Positions 1 to 6,185 of a stretch of 13,164 bases of DNA are shown here, in pieces (within the stretch, counting starts at the first letter, position 1; each line of letters begins with the position of its first letter). The notes beneath the pieces were generated by a model, which saw only the letters and a list, made by a program, of their open reading frames with translations, was not told the origin of the DNA and ran no database searches. This stretch comes from an uncultured Johnsonella sp. GTDB lineage: Bacteria > Bacillota > Clostridia > Lachnospirales > Lachnospiraceae. The position numbers were made by a program, and so were the translations under genes. Location: assembly GCA_937927235.1 (NCBI GenBank), contig CALBCM010000010.1, positions 1 to 13,164 on the forward strand, in the 5' to 3' direction.

Positions 1-4
1 TCCT

Positions 5-130
5 CTATCTTTCATCCAGACTTAAGAATATATATATTCTATTACTGTCGGCTTTGGAGTTTCACCAAATCAGCACATGGCTCGTGGGCTTTACCACCGG
101 TAGGAAATCTCATCCTGCCCTGAAGATAGC
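5..130 (-). promoter_or_regulatory. FMN riboswitch (RFN element)
   Basis: Read on the minus strand, this segment carries the conserved blocks of the FMN aptamer in order: AGGGCAGGATGAGATT, CCTACCGGTGGTAAAGCCC, then GATTTGGTGAAACTCCAAAG, CCGACAGT and AGTCTGGATGAAAGATA. The closing P1 helix is CTATCTT (minus strand, 129-123) with AAGATAG (11-5). One variable arm contains a perfect 16-bp palindrome at 25-40. In this family, FMN binding terminates transcription or blocks translation of riboflavin synthesis or uptake genes. The expression platform and the controlled gene (probably ribU or a rib operon) lie beyond the left edge. Confidence 0.96.
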
Positions 131-147
131 TATTCAATTGAGTATAA

Positions 148-176
148 ATTATAAATACAATGTAAAAATTTGTCAA
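148..176 (-). promoter_or_regulatory. Sigma-A promoter of the FMN riboswitch transcript
   Basis: On the minus strand there is a perfect TTGACA (176-171), a 17-nt spacer and a perfect TATAAT (153-148). The predicted transcript starts near 141, about 11 nt before the first strand of the riboswitch P1 helix, as expected for a leader that opens with the aptamer. Confidence 0.9.
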
Positions 177-240
177 GAGAGTAATAGAATTGAGATATTG
201 GATTTGTGACTTGAGGTCAGCAATAGAATATAGCCGGATT

Positions 241-311
241 GGAGCAAGGCAAGCCTAAAAGCTCCGTATAAAAAGTGTCAGGTAATATTAACAATATCAT
301 GGCTTTTATAC
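241..311. other. Two back-to-back hairpins in an otherwise empty intergenic region
   Basis: The gap between the minus-strand riboswitch promoter and the plus-strand thl promoter (177-414) has no convincing gene. It contains GGAGC (241-245) pairing with GCTCC (261-265). This is followed directly by GTATAAAAAG (266-275) pairing, with one bulged A, with CTTTTATAC (303-311). ATATT/AATAT can extend the second stem inside the loop. Neither hairpin is followed by a clear T-tract, so terminator function is not supported. It could be a small RNA, a regulator site or chance. Confidence 0.4.
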
Positions 312-414
312 AAGAAATCAATAAAGTGATAAAATCAATATAAAAAAATTCATAAAAATATTATCAAAGACTATAGATAAATCATCTTTTTTTCTAGATA
401 TCTTTAAATATTGT

Positions 415-443
415 TTGCATAAAAATTCAAATTGTGATATAAT
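415..443 (+). promoter_or_regulatory. Promoter of the thl-crt-hbd operon
   Basis: TATAAT at 438-443 is preceded by TG one base upstream (435-436), forming an extended -10 box. A weak -35, TTGCAT (415-420), is spaced 17 nt away. The predicted start is near 450, leaving a leader of about 54 nt before the thiolase ATG. The extended -10 compensates for the poor -35. Confidence 0.72.
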
Positions 444-503
444 TAATTTGCTGACAGGTATGTTCATTTAAACAGCTAGATTATTATTTAAGGAGGTTTG
501 TAC

Positions 504-1682
504 ATGAGAAAGGTTGTTATTGCAAGTGCGGTTCGTACTCCGGTGGGAAGTTTTGGTGGGGCGTTTAAGACCTTAACTTCTGTTGATTTAGGAATTATTG
601 CAGCGAAAGAGGCAATGAAGCGTGCAAAAGTTAATCCTGATATGGTTGATGAAGTCCTTTTAGGAAACGTTTTACAGGCAGGACAGGGACAAAATGTTGC
701 TCGTCAAATTGCAATTGGAGCAGGCTGCCCTGAAACCGTTCCGGCTTTGACAGTAAATAAAGTTTGCGGCTCCGGGCTTCGTACAGTATCTTTGGCGGCT
801 CAAATTATTTTAGCAGGTGATGCAGATATTATTCTGGCAGGCGGTACCGAATCCATGTCCAGTGCACCCTATTTGCTGCCGACAACTCGCTGGGGAGCTC
901 GTATGGGAGATGGGGTTGTTGTAGACCACATGATTAACGAAGGCTTATCGGATGCTTTTAACAAGTATCACATGGGAATTACTGCTGAAAATGTAAGCGA
1001 GCAGTTTGGAATTACCAGAGAGATGCAGGATGAATTGGCGGTAACAAGTCAAAACAGAGCTGAGAAAGCACAAAAAGAAGGTCGTTTTGACGATGAAATT
1101 GTTCCGGTGGAAATTAAAGATCGTAAGGGCAATGTAACAGTTATTGATAAAGACGAATATATTCGTTATGGACAGACTATGGAAGTTGCCGCAAAGCTTC
1201 GTCCGGCTTTCAAAAAAGACGGCACAGTTACTGCGGGTAATGCCTCCGGCATCAATGACGGAGCATCCTGTATCGTGGTTATGTCTGAAGAAAAAGCGAA
1301 AGAGCTCGGAGTAGAACCTTTGGCAACTATCATAAGCTATGCTTCTGCGGGTGTAGACCCTAAGATTATGGGGACAGGTCCGATTCCTGCATCTAAGAAG
1401 GCAATGGAGAAAATTGGTCTGACGATTGATGATATTGATTTAATTGAAGCGAATGAAGCTTTTGCTGCTCAAGCTTATGCGGTTAAAAACGAGTTAGGCT
1501 ATGATTTTGACAAAGTAAATGTTAATGGCGGAGCCATCGCTTTAGGACATCCGATTGGAGCCAGCGGAGCAAGAATTTTAACTACTCTGTTGTATGAAAT
1601 GAAGAAACGTGATGCAAAAAAAGGTCTGGCAACCCTTTGTATCGGTGGCGGTATGGGAACCGCTGTAATTGTAGAAAGATAA
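504..1682 (+). CDS. thl: Acetyl-CoA acetyltransferase (thiolase)
   Basis: Biosynthetic thiolase, 392 residues, the usual length. It condenses two acetyl-CoA into acetoacetyl-CoA in the cytoplasm, the entry step of clostridial butyryl-CoA formation, and is reversible. Visible family motifs are the acyl-accepting nucleophile Cys88 in NKVCGSG, NEAF with Asn317, His349 in GHPIGASGAR, and the general acid/base Cys379 in CIGGGMG. The ATG at 504 is chosen because AAGGAGG (490-496) lies 7 nt upstream. An in-frame TTG at 498 almost touches that site and is unlikely. It is the first gene of a three-gene operon with crt and hbd. Arginine codons are mostly CGT (10 of 16), unlike the cobalamin genes, which suggests high expression. 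It could be called atoB or thlA. The catalytic class is certain; the in vivo direction is inferred from the neighbours. Confidence 0.96.
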   Translation: MRKVVIASAVRTPVGSFGGAFKTLTSVDLGIIAAKEAMKRAKVNPDMVDEVLLGNVLQAGQGQNVARQIAIGAGCPETVPALTVNKVCGSGLRTVSLAAQIILAGDADIILAGGTESMSSAPYLLPTTRWGARMGDGVVVDHMINEGLSDAFNKYHMGITAENVSEQFGITREMQDELAVTSQNRAEKAQKEGRFDDEIVPVEIKDRKGNVTVIDKDEYIRYGQTMEVAAKLRPAFKKDGTVTAGNASGINDGASCIVVMSEEKAKELGVEPLATIISYASAGVDPKIMGTGPIPASKKAMEKIGLTIDDIDLIEANEAFAAQAYAVKNELGYDFDKVNVNGGAIALGHPIGASGARILTTLLYEMKKRDAKKGLATLCIGGGMGTAVIVER

Positions 1683-1707
1683 GATGATATTATAAGCCTT
1701 GTTTAAA

Positions 1708-1739
1708 TTTTTCTTTAAAAACGCAGGTGTAAAGAAAAA
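1708..1739 (+). other. AT-rich inverted repeat in the thl-crt gap
   Basis: TTTTTCTTTA (1708-1717) and TAAAGAAAAA (1730-1739) form a perfect 10-bp inverted repeat with a 12-nt loop. It sits between thl and crt and is not followed by a T-tract. It may stabilise or help process the thl message, or be fortuitous in such AT-rich sequence. Confidence 0.35.
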
Positions 1740-1781
1740 ACTTAATAAAATATTAAAGAATAAAAAACAGGAGGAAACGGC

Positions 1782-2561
1782 GTGGATTATAAATTGTTAC
1801 TTGTCGAAAACAATGAAGGTATTGTCACCATAACTATTAATAATGAAAAGAGTTTAAATGCTTTAAACGCAGCTTTAATGGCAGAATTGGCAGATGCATT
1901 TACGGCAATCAACAAGGACCAGTCTGTCGATGTAGTGATCCTTACCGGAGCAGGCAGGTCTTTTGTTGCCGGAGCCGATATCAGTGAAATGGCACCGTTA
2001 AATGCGGCACAAGGAGCTTTGTGGGGACAGGCCGGAATGAGAACCTTCCGTATCATTGAAACTTTAAGACAGCCGGTTATTGCTGCGGTAAATGGCTTTG
2101 CATTAGGTGGCGGATGTGAAATTTCCATGTCTTGCGATATTCGCATTGCTTCTACAAAAGCGAAATTCGGGCAGCCTGAGGTTGGTCTTGGAATTACGCC
2201 GGGATTTGGCGGTACACAGCGTTTAGCACGCCTCGTAGGAATGGGTAAAGCAAAACAGCTGATTTATACAGCTGAAATTATTCCGGCACAAGAAGCTTAT
2301 CGTATCGGCTTGGTTGATGAATTGGCAGAACCGGAAGAATTAATGGACAAAGCAATGGCGATGGCAAAAACCATTCAGAAAAATGCGAAGCTTGCAGTTC
2401 AGTATGCAAAACAAGCTATTAACACCGGCATGCAAACAGACATTGAATCCGGCATGATTATTGAAGAACATGTCTTCGGTCTGTGTTTCGCTACAGAAGA
2501 TCAAAAAGAAGGAATGCAGGCATTCCTTGAAAAAAGAAAAGCTAATTTCAAGAGCTGTTAG
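1782..2561 (+). CDS. crt: 3-hydroxybutyryl-CoA dehydratase (crotonase)
   Basis: Enoyl-CoA hydratase/isomerase family, 259 residues, full length. It interconverts (S)-3-hydroxybutyryl-CoA and crotonyl-CoA. Both catalytic glutamates of the hydratase subgroup are present: Glu113 in GGGCEISMSCD and Glu133 in QPEVGLGITPGFGG. The oxyanion-hole segments GRSFVAGADI (58-67) and GFALGGG (105-111) are also present. The GTG start is supported by AGGAGG (1769-1774), 7 nt upstream; no ATG is near. It lies 99 bp after thl and 19 bp before hbd, so the operon order follows condensation, dehydration and reduction enzymes of one pathway. Fatty-acid beta-oxidation would use the same reactions in reverse, but the gene set fits butyryl-CoA formation in an anaerobe. 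Confidence 0.95.
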   Translation: MDYKLLLVENNEGIVTITINNEKSLNALNAALMAELADAFTAINKDQSVDVVILTGAGRSFVAGADISEMAPLNAAQGALWGQAGMRTFRIIETLRQPVIAAVNGFALGGGCEISMSCDIRIASTKAKFGQPEVGLGITPGFGGTQRLARLVGMGKAKQLIYTAEIIPAQEAYRIGLVDELAEPEELMDKAMAMAKTIQKNAKLAVQYAKQAINTGMQTDIESGMIIEEHVFGLCFATEDQKEGMQAFLEKRKANFKSC

Positions 2562-2580
2562 TCTATAAGGAGGAAATTAA

Positions 2581-3423
2581 ATGAAAATTGCAGTAATCGG
2601 TTCAGGCGTTATGGGTGCAGGTATTGCACAAGTATTAGCGGCAAAGCATAAAGTTATCCTTCGTGATATTTTACCGGAGGCATTGGAAAAAGCGGTAAAG
2701 GGTATTGACAAAATGCTTACTAAAAGTGTTGAAAAGGGGAAAATGGAAGCTGCCGACAAAGAAGCTGTGTTAGCTAACATTACAATCTCAAGTGACATTC
2801 AGGATATTAAAGACTGTGACCTTGTCATTGAGGCTGCTACTGAAAATGCTACTATTAAAAAAGCAATCTTTAAAGAATTGGATGAAGTTTGTGATGAAAA
2901 AACTATCCTTGCAAGCAACACCTCCTCTCTGTCTATTACAGAAATCGGTGCCTCTACAAAGCGTCCGGCAAAGGTTATCGGCATGCATTTCTTTAATCCG
3001 GTTCCTATGATGAAATTGGTTGAGGTTATCAACGGAAAATTAACCGATGAAGCTATTACCGAAAAAATCATTGCACTTTCGGAAGAAATCGGCAAAACAC
3101 CGGTTCGTGTAGAAGAGGGACCTGGCTTTGTAGTGAATCGTATATTGATTCCTATGATTAATGAGGGAGTAGGCATTTTGGCTGACGGCTTGGCATCGGT
3201 AGAAGATATTGATGCGGCGATGAAATTAGGTGCAAATCATCCTATGGGACCGTTGGCTCTTGGTGATTTAGTTGGCTTGGATGTATGTCTTGCAATCATG
3301 GAAGTTCTTTACAATGAATTTGGCGATTCTAAATATCGCCCACATCCATTGATGAGAAAAATGGTTCGTGCAGGCTTACTTGGAAGAAAGAGCGGCAAAG
3401 GCTTCTACGATTATTCTAAATAA
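2581..3423 (+). CDS. hbd: 3-hydroxybutyryl-CoA dehydrogenase
   Basis: Short-chain L-3-hydroxyacyl-CoA dehydrogenase, 280 residues, the usual clostridial size. It reduces acetoacetyl-CoA to (S)-3-hydroxybutyryl-CoA. The N-terminal Rossmann fold shows GSGVMGAGIAQ (7-17), with Asp29 at the end of the second strand, which usually favours NAD(H). The catalytic region shows Ser115 in NTSSLS, His136 in GMHFFNP, Glu148 and Asn186 in FVVNRIL. The C-terminal helical domain ends with GRKSGKGFYDYSK, typical of the family. The ATG follows AAGGAGG (2567-2573) by 7 nt. It is the last gene of the operon. The expected partners bcd and etfBA do not follow, and a large hairpin begins 15 nt after the stop, so crotonyl-CoA reduction must be encoded elsewhere. 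Confidence 0.96.
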   Translation: MKIAVIGSGVMGAGIAQVLAAKHKVILRDILPEALEKAVKGIDKMLTKSVEKGKMEAADKEAVLANITISSDIQDIKDCDLVIEAATENATIKKAIFKELDEVCDEKTILASNTSSLSITEIGASTKRPAKVIGMHFFNPVPMMKLVEVINGKLTDEAITEKIIALSEEIGKTPVRVEEGPGFVVNRILIPMINEGVGILADGLASVEDIDAAMKLGANHPMGPLALGDLVGLDVCLAIMEVLYNEFGDSKYRPHPLMRKMVRAGLLGRKSGKGFYDYSK

Positions 3424-3437
3424 GAGATTTTGTATAT

Positions 3438-3545
3438 AAAGAGGTGGCGTTTCAGAACGGTTAATGAGCCTTCCTTCCATAGTCAGACCGAAAATCTAAC
3501 AGTTGGGGGCAGGCTCATAATTTCTGATTCACCGCCTCTTTTACC
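3438..3545 (+). terminator. Long segmented palindrome after hbd, probable terminator or structured RNA
   Basis: Three nested helices are visible: AAAGAGGTGG (3438-3447) with CCGCCTCTTT (3532-3541, one T-G wobble), TCAGAA (3452-3457) with TTCTGA (3522-3527), and ATGAGCC (3464-3470) with GGCTCAT (3512-3518). They enclose a 41-nt loop. A short T-run follows on the plus strand, so it can end the thl-crt-hbd transcript. It lies between convergent genes and is much larger than a standard terminator. The minus strand contains CCTGCCCCCAACTGTTAG and GGAAGG, faintly like part of a cobalamin aptamer; no gene is placed to use it. Confidence 0.5.
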
Positions 3546-3546
3546 T

Positions 3547-3572
3547 CGGATTGCCAAAGTAAATGCAGTCCG
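3547..3572 (+). other. Stable hairpin in the hbd-lipoprotein convergent gap
   Basis: CGGATTGC (3547-3554) pairs with GCAGTCCG (3565-3572), one T-G wobble, around a 10-nt loop. A second perfect small hairpin, GCAGAGGTATCTGC, lies at 3605-3618, just beyond the lipoprotein stop codon. Neither has a clean T-tract. Together with 3438-3545 they make nearly the whole convergent gap foldable. Confidence 0.4.
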
Positions 3573-3621
3573 ACAGCTTCCGCTTTAAAAGTGCAGAGCT
3601 TGGAGCAGAGGTATCTGCAGC

Positions 3622-4095
3622 TTAGTCCATCGCTTCGCTTGAATATTCATTTATAGCACCTGTATAAGCATCTACACTCACTTCGTATTCCATGCCGTTG
3701 CTATGAAATTCCACGTCATATTCCAGCTTTCCATTATCTCTGTCTAAATCAATATTTATAAATGTAACGTCAGCAGAATCTATTCCAGCCTTAGCTAAGG
3801 CAAGCTCCTTAGCCTTTTCTGCTCCTATATCTGCTTGTGATGCCTGACTTACAGATTTTTGGATTAAGCTGCCTGAGGCTTCAGTCCGCTTAGTATTTTT
3901 GCTGTCTGCTTCTGATGAGCTGCTGTTATCTGTGCTGCTTTGAGTTGCTGAATTTGTTGACTGAGAAACGGTGCTTCCTGCCGCAGCAGCTGAGCTGCTC
4001 TGAACAGCTGCCTGATTGCCGGAGCAGGCACTGATAAGACCTGCTAATGCCGCTCCCGATATCAATATTGCAAATTTGATTTTATTTAATAACAT
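3622..4095 (-). CDS. PepSY-domain lipoprotein
   Basis: A 157-residue exported lipoprotein. The N-terminus has lysines, a hydrophobic stretch (8-22) and a lipobox ending LISAC, with Cys24 as the predicted lipidated residue. So the mature protein should be anchored to the outer face of the membrane. Residues 25-85 are a Ser/Thr/Ala/Gln-rich low-complexity linker. Residues 89-151 match a PepSY domain: an AEKAKELALAKAG helix, then alternating strands ending YEVSVDAYTGAINE. PepSY domains are proposed to inhibit or modulate extracellular proteases or to act as ligand-binding modules, but the role here is unknown. The ATG is supported by AAGGAGGT (4109-4102, minus strand), 7 nt upstream. It is monocistronic and convergent with hbd. 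Confidence 0.85.
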   Translation of the reverse strand: MLLNKIKFAILISGAALAGLISACSGNQAAVQSSSAAAAGSTVSQSTNSATQSSTDNSSSSEADSKNTKRTEASGSLIQKSVSQASQADIGAEKAKELALAKAGIDSADVTFINIDLDRDNGKLEYDVEFHSNGMEYEVSVDAYTGAINEYSSEAMD

Positions 4096-4179
4096 AGAGA
4101 TACCTCCTTTTTTAATACTTTAAATATAAAAAACCAATTTGAAAAATGATTTATTTTCATTGACAAGGTTTTTATGACT

Positions 4180-4207
4180 ATTATATCCTAATTTTTAGAT
4201 TTTACAA
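4180..4207 (-). promoter_or_regulatory. Promoter of the PepSY lipoprotein gene
   Basis: On the minus strand TTGTAA (4207-4202) is followed after 16 nt by a perfect TATAAT (4185-4180). The predicted start, near 4173, leaves a leader of about 78 nt before the ATG at 4095. It is back to back with the thioredoxin promoter. Confidence 0.6.
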
Positions 4208-4246
4208 GTTTACCAAAATTGAGCAGCAAACCTCTAAAATAAACAC

Positions 4247-4275
4247 TTGACATTTTCAATTTGATTGTATAAAAT
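4247..4275 (+). promoter_or_regulatory. Promoter of the trx-ohrR operon
   Basis: A perfect TTGACA (4247-4252), a 17-nt spacer and TAAAAT (4270-4275). The predicted start is near 4282. The strong core promoter, with a palindrome filling its spacer, fits control by repression. Confidence 0.8.
4255..4269 (+). promoter_or_regulatory. Candidate OhrR operator in the promoter spacer
   Basis: TTCAATTTGATTGTA fills the spacer between -35 and -10. It matches the B. subtilis OhrR operator as I recall it (TACAATT and AATTGTA around a central base) at 12 of 15 positions. The half-sites are TTCAATT and, on the other strand, TACAATC. A further TACAATT half-site lies at 4290-4296, so ATTGTATA (4264-4271) and TATACAAT (4288-4295) also form an inverted repeat around the start. 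Binding would block RNA polymerase. The OhrR-type gene in the same operon is the obvious ligand. Confidence 0.65.
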
Positions 4276-4340
4276 AAAATCAGAAGATATACAATTTTTA
4301 GAAGTATAATATTATAAACAGCTATTTTGGAGGAAATAAT

Positions 4341-4649
4341 ATGGCAGTATTGCATATTACAAAAGACAATTTTGAAGAAACAGCCTTTAAATCGGATAAG
4401 CCTGTAATCATTGATTTTTGGGCTCCTTGGTGTAACCCATGTAAAGCACTGATTCCTATACTTGATGAGGTGGCAGAAGAAACTGATGATTTTATAATCG
4501 GTAAAGTAAATGTTGATGAAGAAAAAGAACTTGCAAGGGAATATAAGATAAGGACTGTACCAAGTGTTTTGGTATTTAAGCAGGGCAAATTGGTTAAGAC
4601 CTCTGTAGGCTTTATATCAAAAGAAGAAGTGTATGATTTAATTAAATAA
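4341..4649 (+). CDS. trxA: Thioredoxin with CNPC active site
   Basis: A single-domain thioredoxin of 102 residues, cytoplasmic, reducing protein disulfides. It shows DFWAPWCNPCK (25-35) with redox cysteines Cys31 and Cys34, the cis-proline Pro74 in RTVPS, and the C-terminal FKQGKLVKTSVG strand-turn. The usual active site is CGPC; here Gly is replaced by Asn. Residues between the cysteines tune redox potential and partner choice, so this is likely a specialised paralogue rather than the main thioredoxin. GGAGG (4329-4333) lies 7 nt before the ATG. It is followed after 26 bp by an OhrR-type regulator, and its promoter holds an OhrR-like operator. This suggests induction by organic hydroperoxides or related oxidants. 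No thioredoxin reductase gene is adjacent. Confidence 0.92.
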   Translation: MAVLHITKDNFEETAFKSDKPVIIDFWAPWCNPCKALIPILDEVAEETDDFIIGKVNVDEEKELAREYKIRTVPSVLVFKQGKLVKTSVGFISKEEVYDLIK

Positions 4650-4675
4650 TAAAGTTTGGAGATAGAAAAATTAAG

Positions 4676-5113
4676 ATGTTTGATAAATATGAGGCACTGA
4701 AGCTTGACAATCAGGTCTGCTTTCCGCTATATGCCTGTTCAAAGGAAATAGTGAGAGCTTATACACCGTTTTTGAAGAAGCTTGACCTTACGTACACACA
4801 GTATATAACTATGCTTGTGCTGTGGGAAGAAAAAAGGGTATATGTTAAGGATTTAGGAAGAAAACTTTACCTTGATTCAGGAACCTTAACTCCTGTATTA
4901 AAAAAGCTTGAGAACAAGGGACTTGTAAGCCGTGACAGGTGTAAATCAGATGAAAGGAACCTCTGCGTTACACTTACTGCTGAAGGTGAACAGCTTAAAG
5001 AAGAAGCAGCAAAGATACCTCCTAAGATGAGAGAGTGCTTAAAAATAGATGATACTGAAAAGGATGATTTATGCAGGCTTCTTGCAAAGGTATTGGGAGG
5101 AGTTTCAGTCTGA
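4676..5113 (+). CDS. ohrR: OhrR-type MarR-family peroxide-sensing repressor
   Basis: A MarR-family winged-helix regulator of 145 residues. It aligns by eye with B. subtilis OhrR. The peroxide-reactive Cys15 lies in LDNQVCFPLYA, and Tyr29 and Tyr40, which hydrogen-bond to that cysteine in OhrR, are at the same positions. The recognition region LYLDSGTLTPVLKKLE (64-79) and wing SDERNLCVTL (91-100) follow. Extra cysteines at 21, 89, 97, 121 and 133 could allow a disulfide, as in two-cysteine OhrR proteins; that is inference. Family members lose DNA binding when Cys15 is oxidised. The ATG has only a weak, distant GGAGA (4658-4662), so low expression or coupling to trxA is likely. There is no ohr peroxidase gene here; thioredoxin takes its place. 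I see no clean terminator after it. Confidence 0.88.
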   Translation: MFDKYEALKLDNQVCFPLYACSKEIVRAYTPFLKKLDLTYTQYITMLVLWEEKRVYVKDLGRKLYLDSGTLTPVLKKLENKGLVSRDRCKSDERNLCVTLTAEGEQLKEEAAKIPPKMRECLKIDDTEKDDLCRLLAKVLGGVSV

Positions 5114-5249
5114 CCGATACAGGCGGCAGCCCGCTTCAGAGGCCGATAATGGTTTAAAATCCCGTCTAACTGCCAGTCTGCCTGCAGAAGAACAATTATG
5201 TAAGGTTACTATGCTCATGTGCCTTGTATAACCGAAGCGCCGCAGGCTG

Positions 5250-5346
5250 GCATAAAAAGTAAGAGGTATCGTATAGTGATAGAGGGCTATAGGAGTGCAT
5301 TTGCATACTAAATGATAGAGCAGCATAAAAAGAGTGGTGCTGTATA
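5250..5346 (+). repeat. Imperfect direct repeat pair between ohrR and the crp-like gene
   Basis: GCATAAAAAG at 5250-5259 and 5323-5332 are each followed by a purine-rich GGT block and GTATA (5271-5275 and 5342-5346). The rest of the convergent gap (5114-5349) holds only weak pairings, such as GCCTGC (5180-5185) with GCAGGC (5242-5247), and no gene I would support. On the minus strand the second copy lies just after the regulator's stop and includes CTTTTT within a small CAGCA/TGCTG hairpin, a possible weak terminator. Confidence 0.3.
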
Positions 5347-5349
5347 TTA

Positions 5350-6042
5350 TCAGGTAGTAATCGGTATTATGATTTTGAATTTATTTTTACGGCAGCTTAT
5401 AATTCCCTCTTGACGGAGCTTGCTGATTTCATTTGACAGAGCACTCCGGTCAACAAACAGGAAATCAGCAAGTTCCTGTCTGTTAAAGGGAATTTCAAAA
5501 CTGTCCTTTTTATTTTTAATGGATTCGGCACTGAGGTAGGCAAGCAGCCTGTCCCTTATCTTCTTTTTAGATACATAATTAATTTTCTGGTTCAAAATAA
5601 GGTTTTTTTCAGCGACTACAGTGAGCAGATTCTGAACTATACGGTTATGAAACTCGCAGGCTGCCGAGCATACATGAATGAATTTGCTGATATTAAAAAA
5701 CAGGACAGTAGAATCTTCCTTAGCTAGGATATTAATATCAACTGGCAGGTGTGAAAAACAGGCATAGCTTTCAGCAAAGCTCATGGAGGGAGTAATTTCT
5801 GAAATTATGCTTAAATTGCCCCAGATGTCATCACGCTCTATCATCACCATGCCTGATAATAAAAGTCCGATTGAAGCTATTGATTCTCCGCATCTTAGGA
5901 TGTATTCATTTTTTTTATAATGAATAACTTTGGGAGCAAGGCAGTGTATAAGAACTTTCAGTTCTTCTTTATGTATGCCTGCAAATAAAATTGAGGAGAG
6001 AATTTGCTCGGTGTAGGCTTTTAAAAGTAAGTTTTCTTCCAT
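5350..6042 (-). CDS. Crp/Fnr-family transcriptional regulator
   Basis: A 230-residue regulator. Residues about 18-135 form a cyclic-nucleotide-binding-type beta-barrel sensor (GIHKEELKVLIHCLAPKVIHY, then ILRCGESIASIGLLLSGMV). A long dimer helix follows at about 130-155. The C-terminal Crp-type winged HTH spans about 157-228, with recognition-helix region VDRSALSNEISKLRQEG. The N-terminal cysteine cluster of an iron-sulfur FNR is absent; six cysteines (34, 51, 95, 125, 129, 217) are scattered, so the ligand is unknown. AAGGAG lies 7 nt before the ATG on the minus strand. It is divergent from the cupin-cobalamin block, and the 199-bp divergent region contains palindromes at positions typical for Crp-family activation. 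It probably activates that block and may regulate itself. I found no clear promoter for this gene. Confidence 0.88.
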   Translation of the reverse strand: MEENLLLKAYTEQILSSILFAGIHKEELKVLIHCLAPKVIHYKKNEYILRCGESIASIGLLLSGMVMIERDDIWGNLSIISEITPSMSFAESYACFSHLPVDINILAKEDSTVLFFNISKFIHVCSAACEFHNRIVQNLLTVVAEKNLILNQKINYVSKKKIRDRLLAYLSAESIKNKKDSFEIPFNRQELADFLFVDRSALSNEISKLRQEGIISCRKNKFKIIIPITT

Positions 6043-6130
6043 AAAACTGCTCCTTAATTAAGAGTAAAATGTTTCTCGCTCTGATTAAAGTTAAATGCTC
6101 TTGAATCGGGGAAAATCGGCTGTGTTGATT

Positions 6131-6142
6131 TAAATGCATTTA
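6131..6142 (+). promoter_or_regulatory. Perfect palindrome centred at -61.5 of the cupin promoter
   Basis: TAAATGCATTTA is a perfect 12-bp palindrome. Its centre is 20 bp upstream of the centre of the GTTGTAATAACAAC site and at -61.5 from the predicted start, the classic class I position for Crp. Its sequence differs from the -41.5 site, so it may bind another protein or be chance in AT-rich DNA. Confidence 0.35.
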
Positions 6143-6149
6143 TATATGC

Positions 6150-6163
6150 GTTGTAATAACAAC
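6150..6163 (+). promoter_or_regulatory. Candidate Crp/Fnr operator centred at -41.5
   Basis: GTTGTAATAACAAC is a perfect inverted repeat: 5-bp arms around a 4-bp spacer, the same 14-bp architecture as an FNR box. Its centre (6156.5) is 41.5 bp upstream of the start predicted from the -10 box at 6186-6191. This is the standard spacing for class II activation by Crp/Fnr proteins, and the divergent gene encodes such a protein. Confidence 0.6.
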
Positions 6164-6185
6164 AGACTTTTAAGGCTTATTATAG

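Noticed and set aside
498..503. Upstream TTG start for thiolase
   Set aside because: It lies one base after the AAGGAGG site, too close for initiation. The ATG at 504 has a 7-nt spacing and gives the usual MRKVVIASAVRTP start.
1787..2146. Minus-strand open frame inside crt
   Set aside because: It is antisense to crt, with no ribosome site or family resemblance; the same applies to the minus-strand frames within trxA and the cob genes.
2799..3176. Minus-strand open frame of 125 codons inside hbd
   Set aside because: It is antisense to a well-supported enzyme, shows no recognisable protein features, and follows from the hbd codon pattern.
3622..4095. Repeats in the lipoprotein linker as a tandem-repeat array
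   Set aside because: The Ser/Ala/Thr bias reflects low-complexity protein sequence; no regular unit is visible at DNA level.
4160..4187. TTGACA at 4160 as a further plus-strand promoter
   Set aside because: The matching -10 (TATATC) is poor and overlaps the lipoprotein's own promoter; the promoter at 4247-4275 is much better placed for trxA.
5049..5326. Short frames on both strands after ohrR (60 and 73 codons)
   Set aside because: One overlaps the ohrR end out of frame; the other has no ribosome site or recognisable domain. The region looks like structured intergenic DNA.
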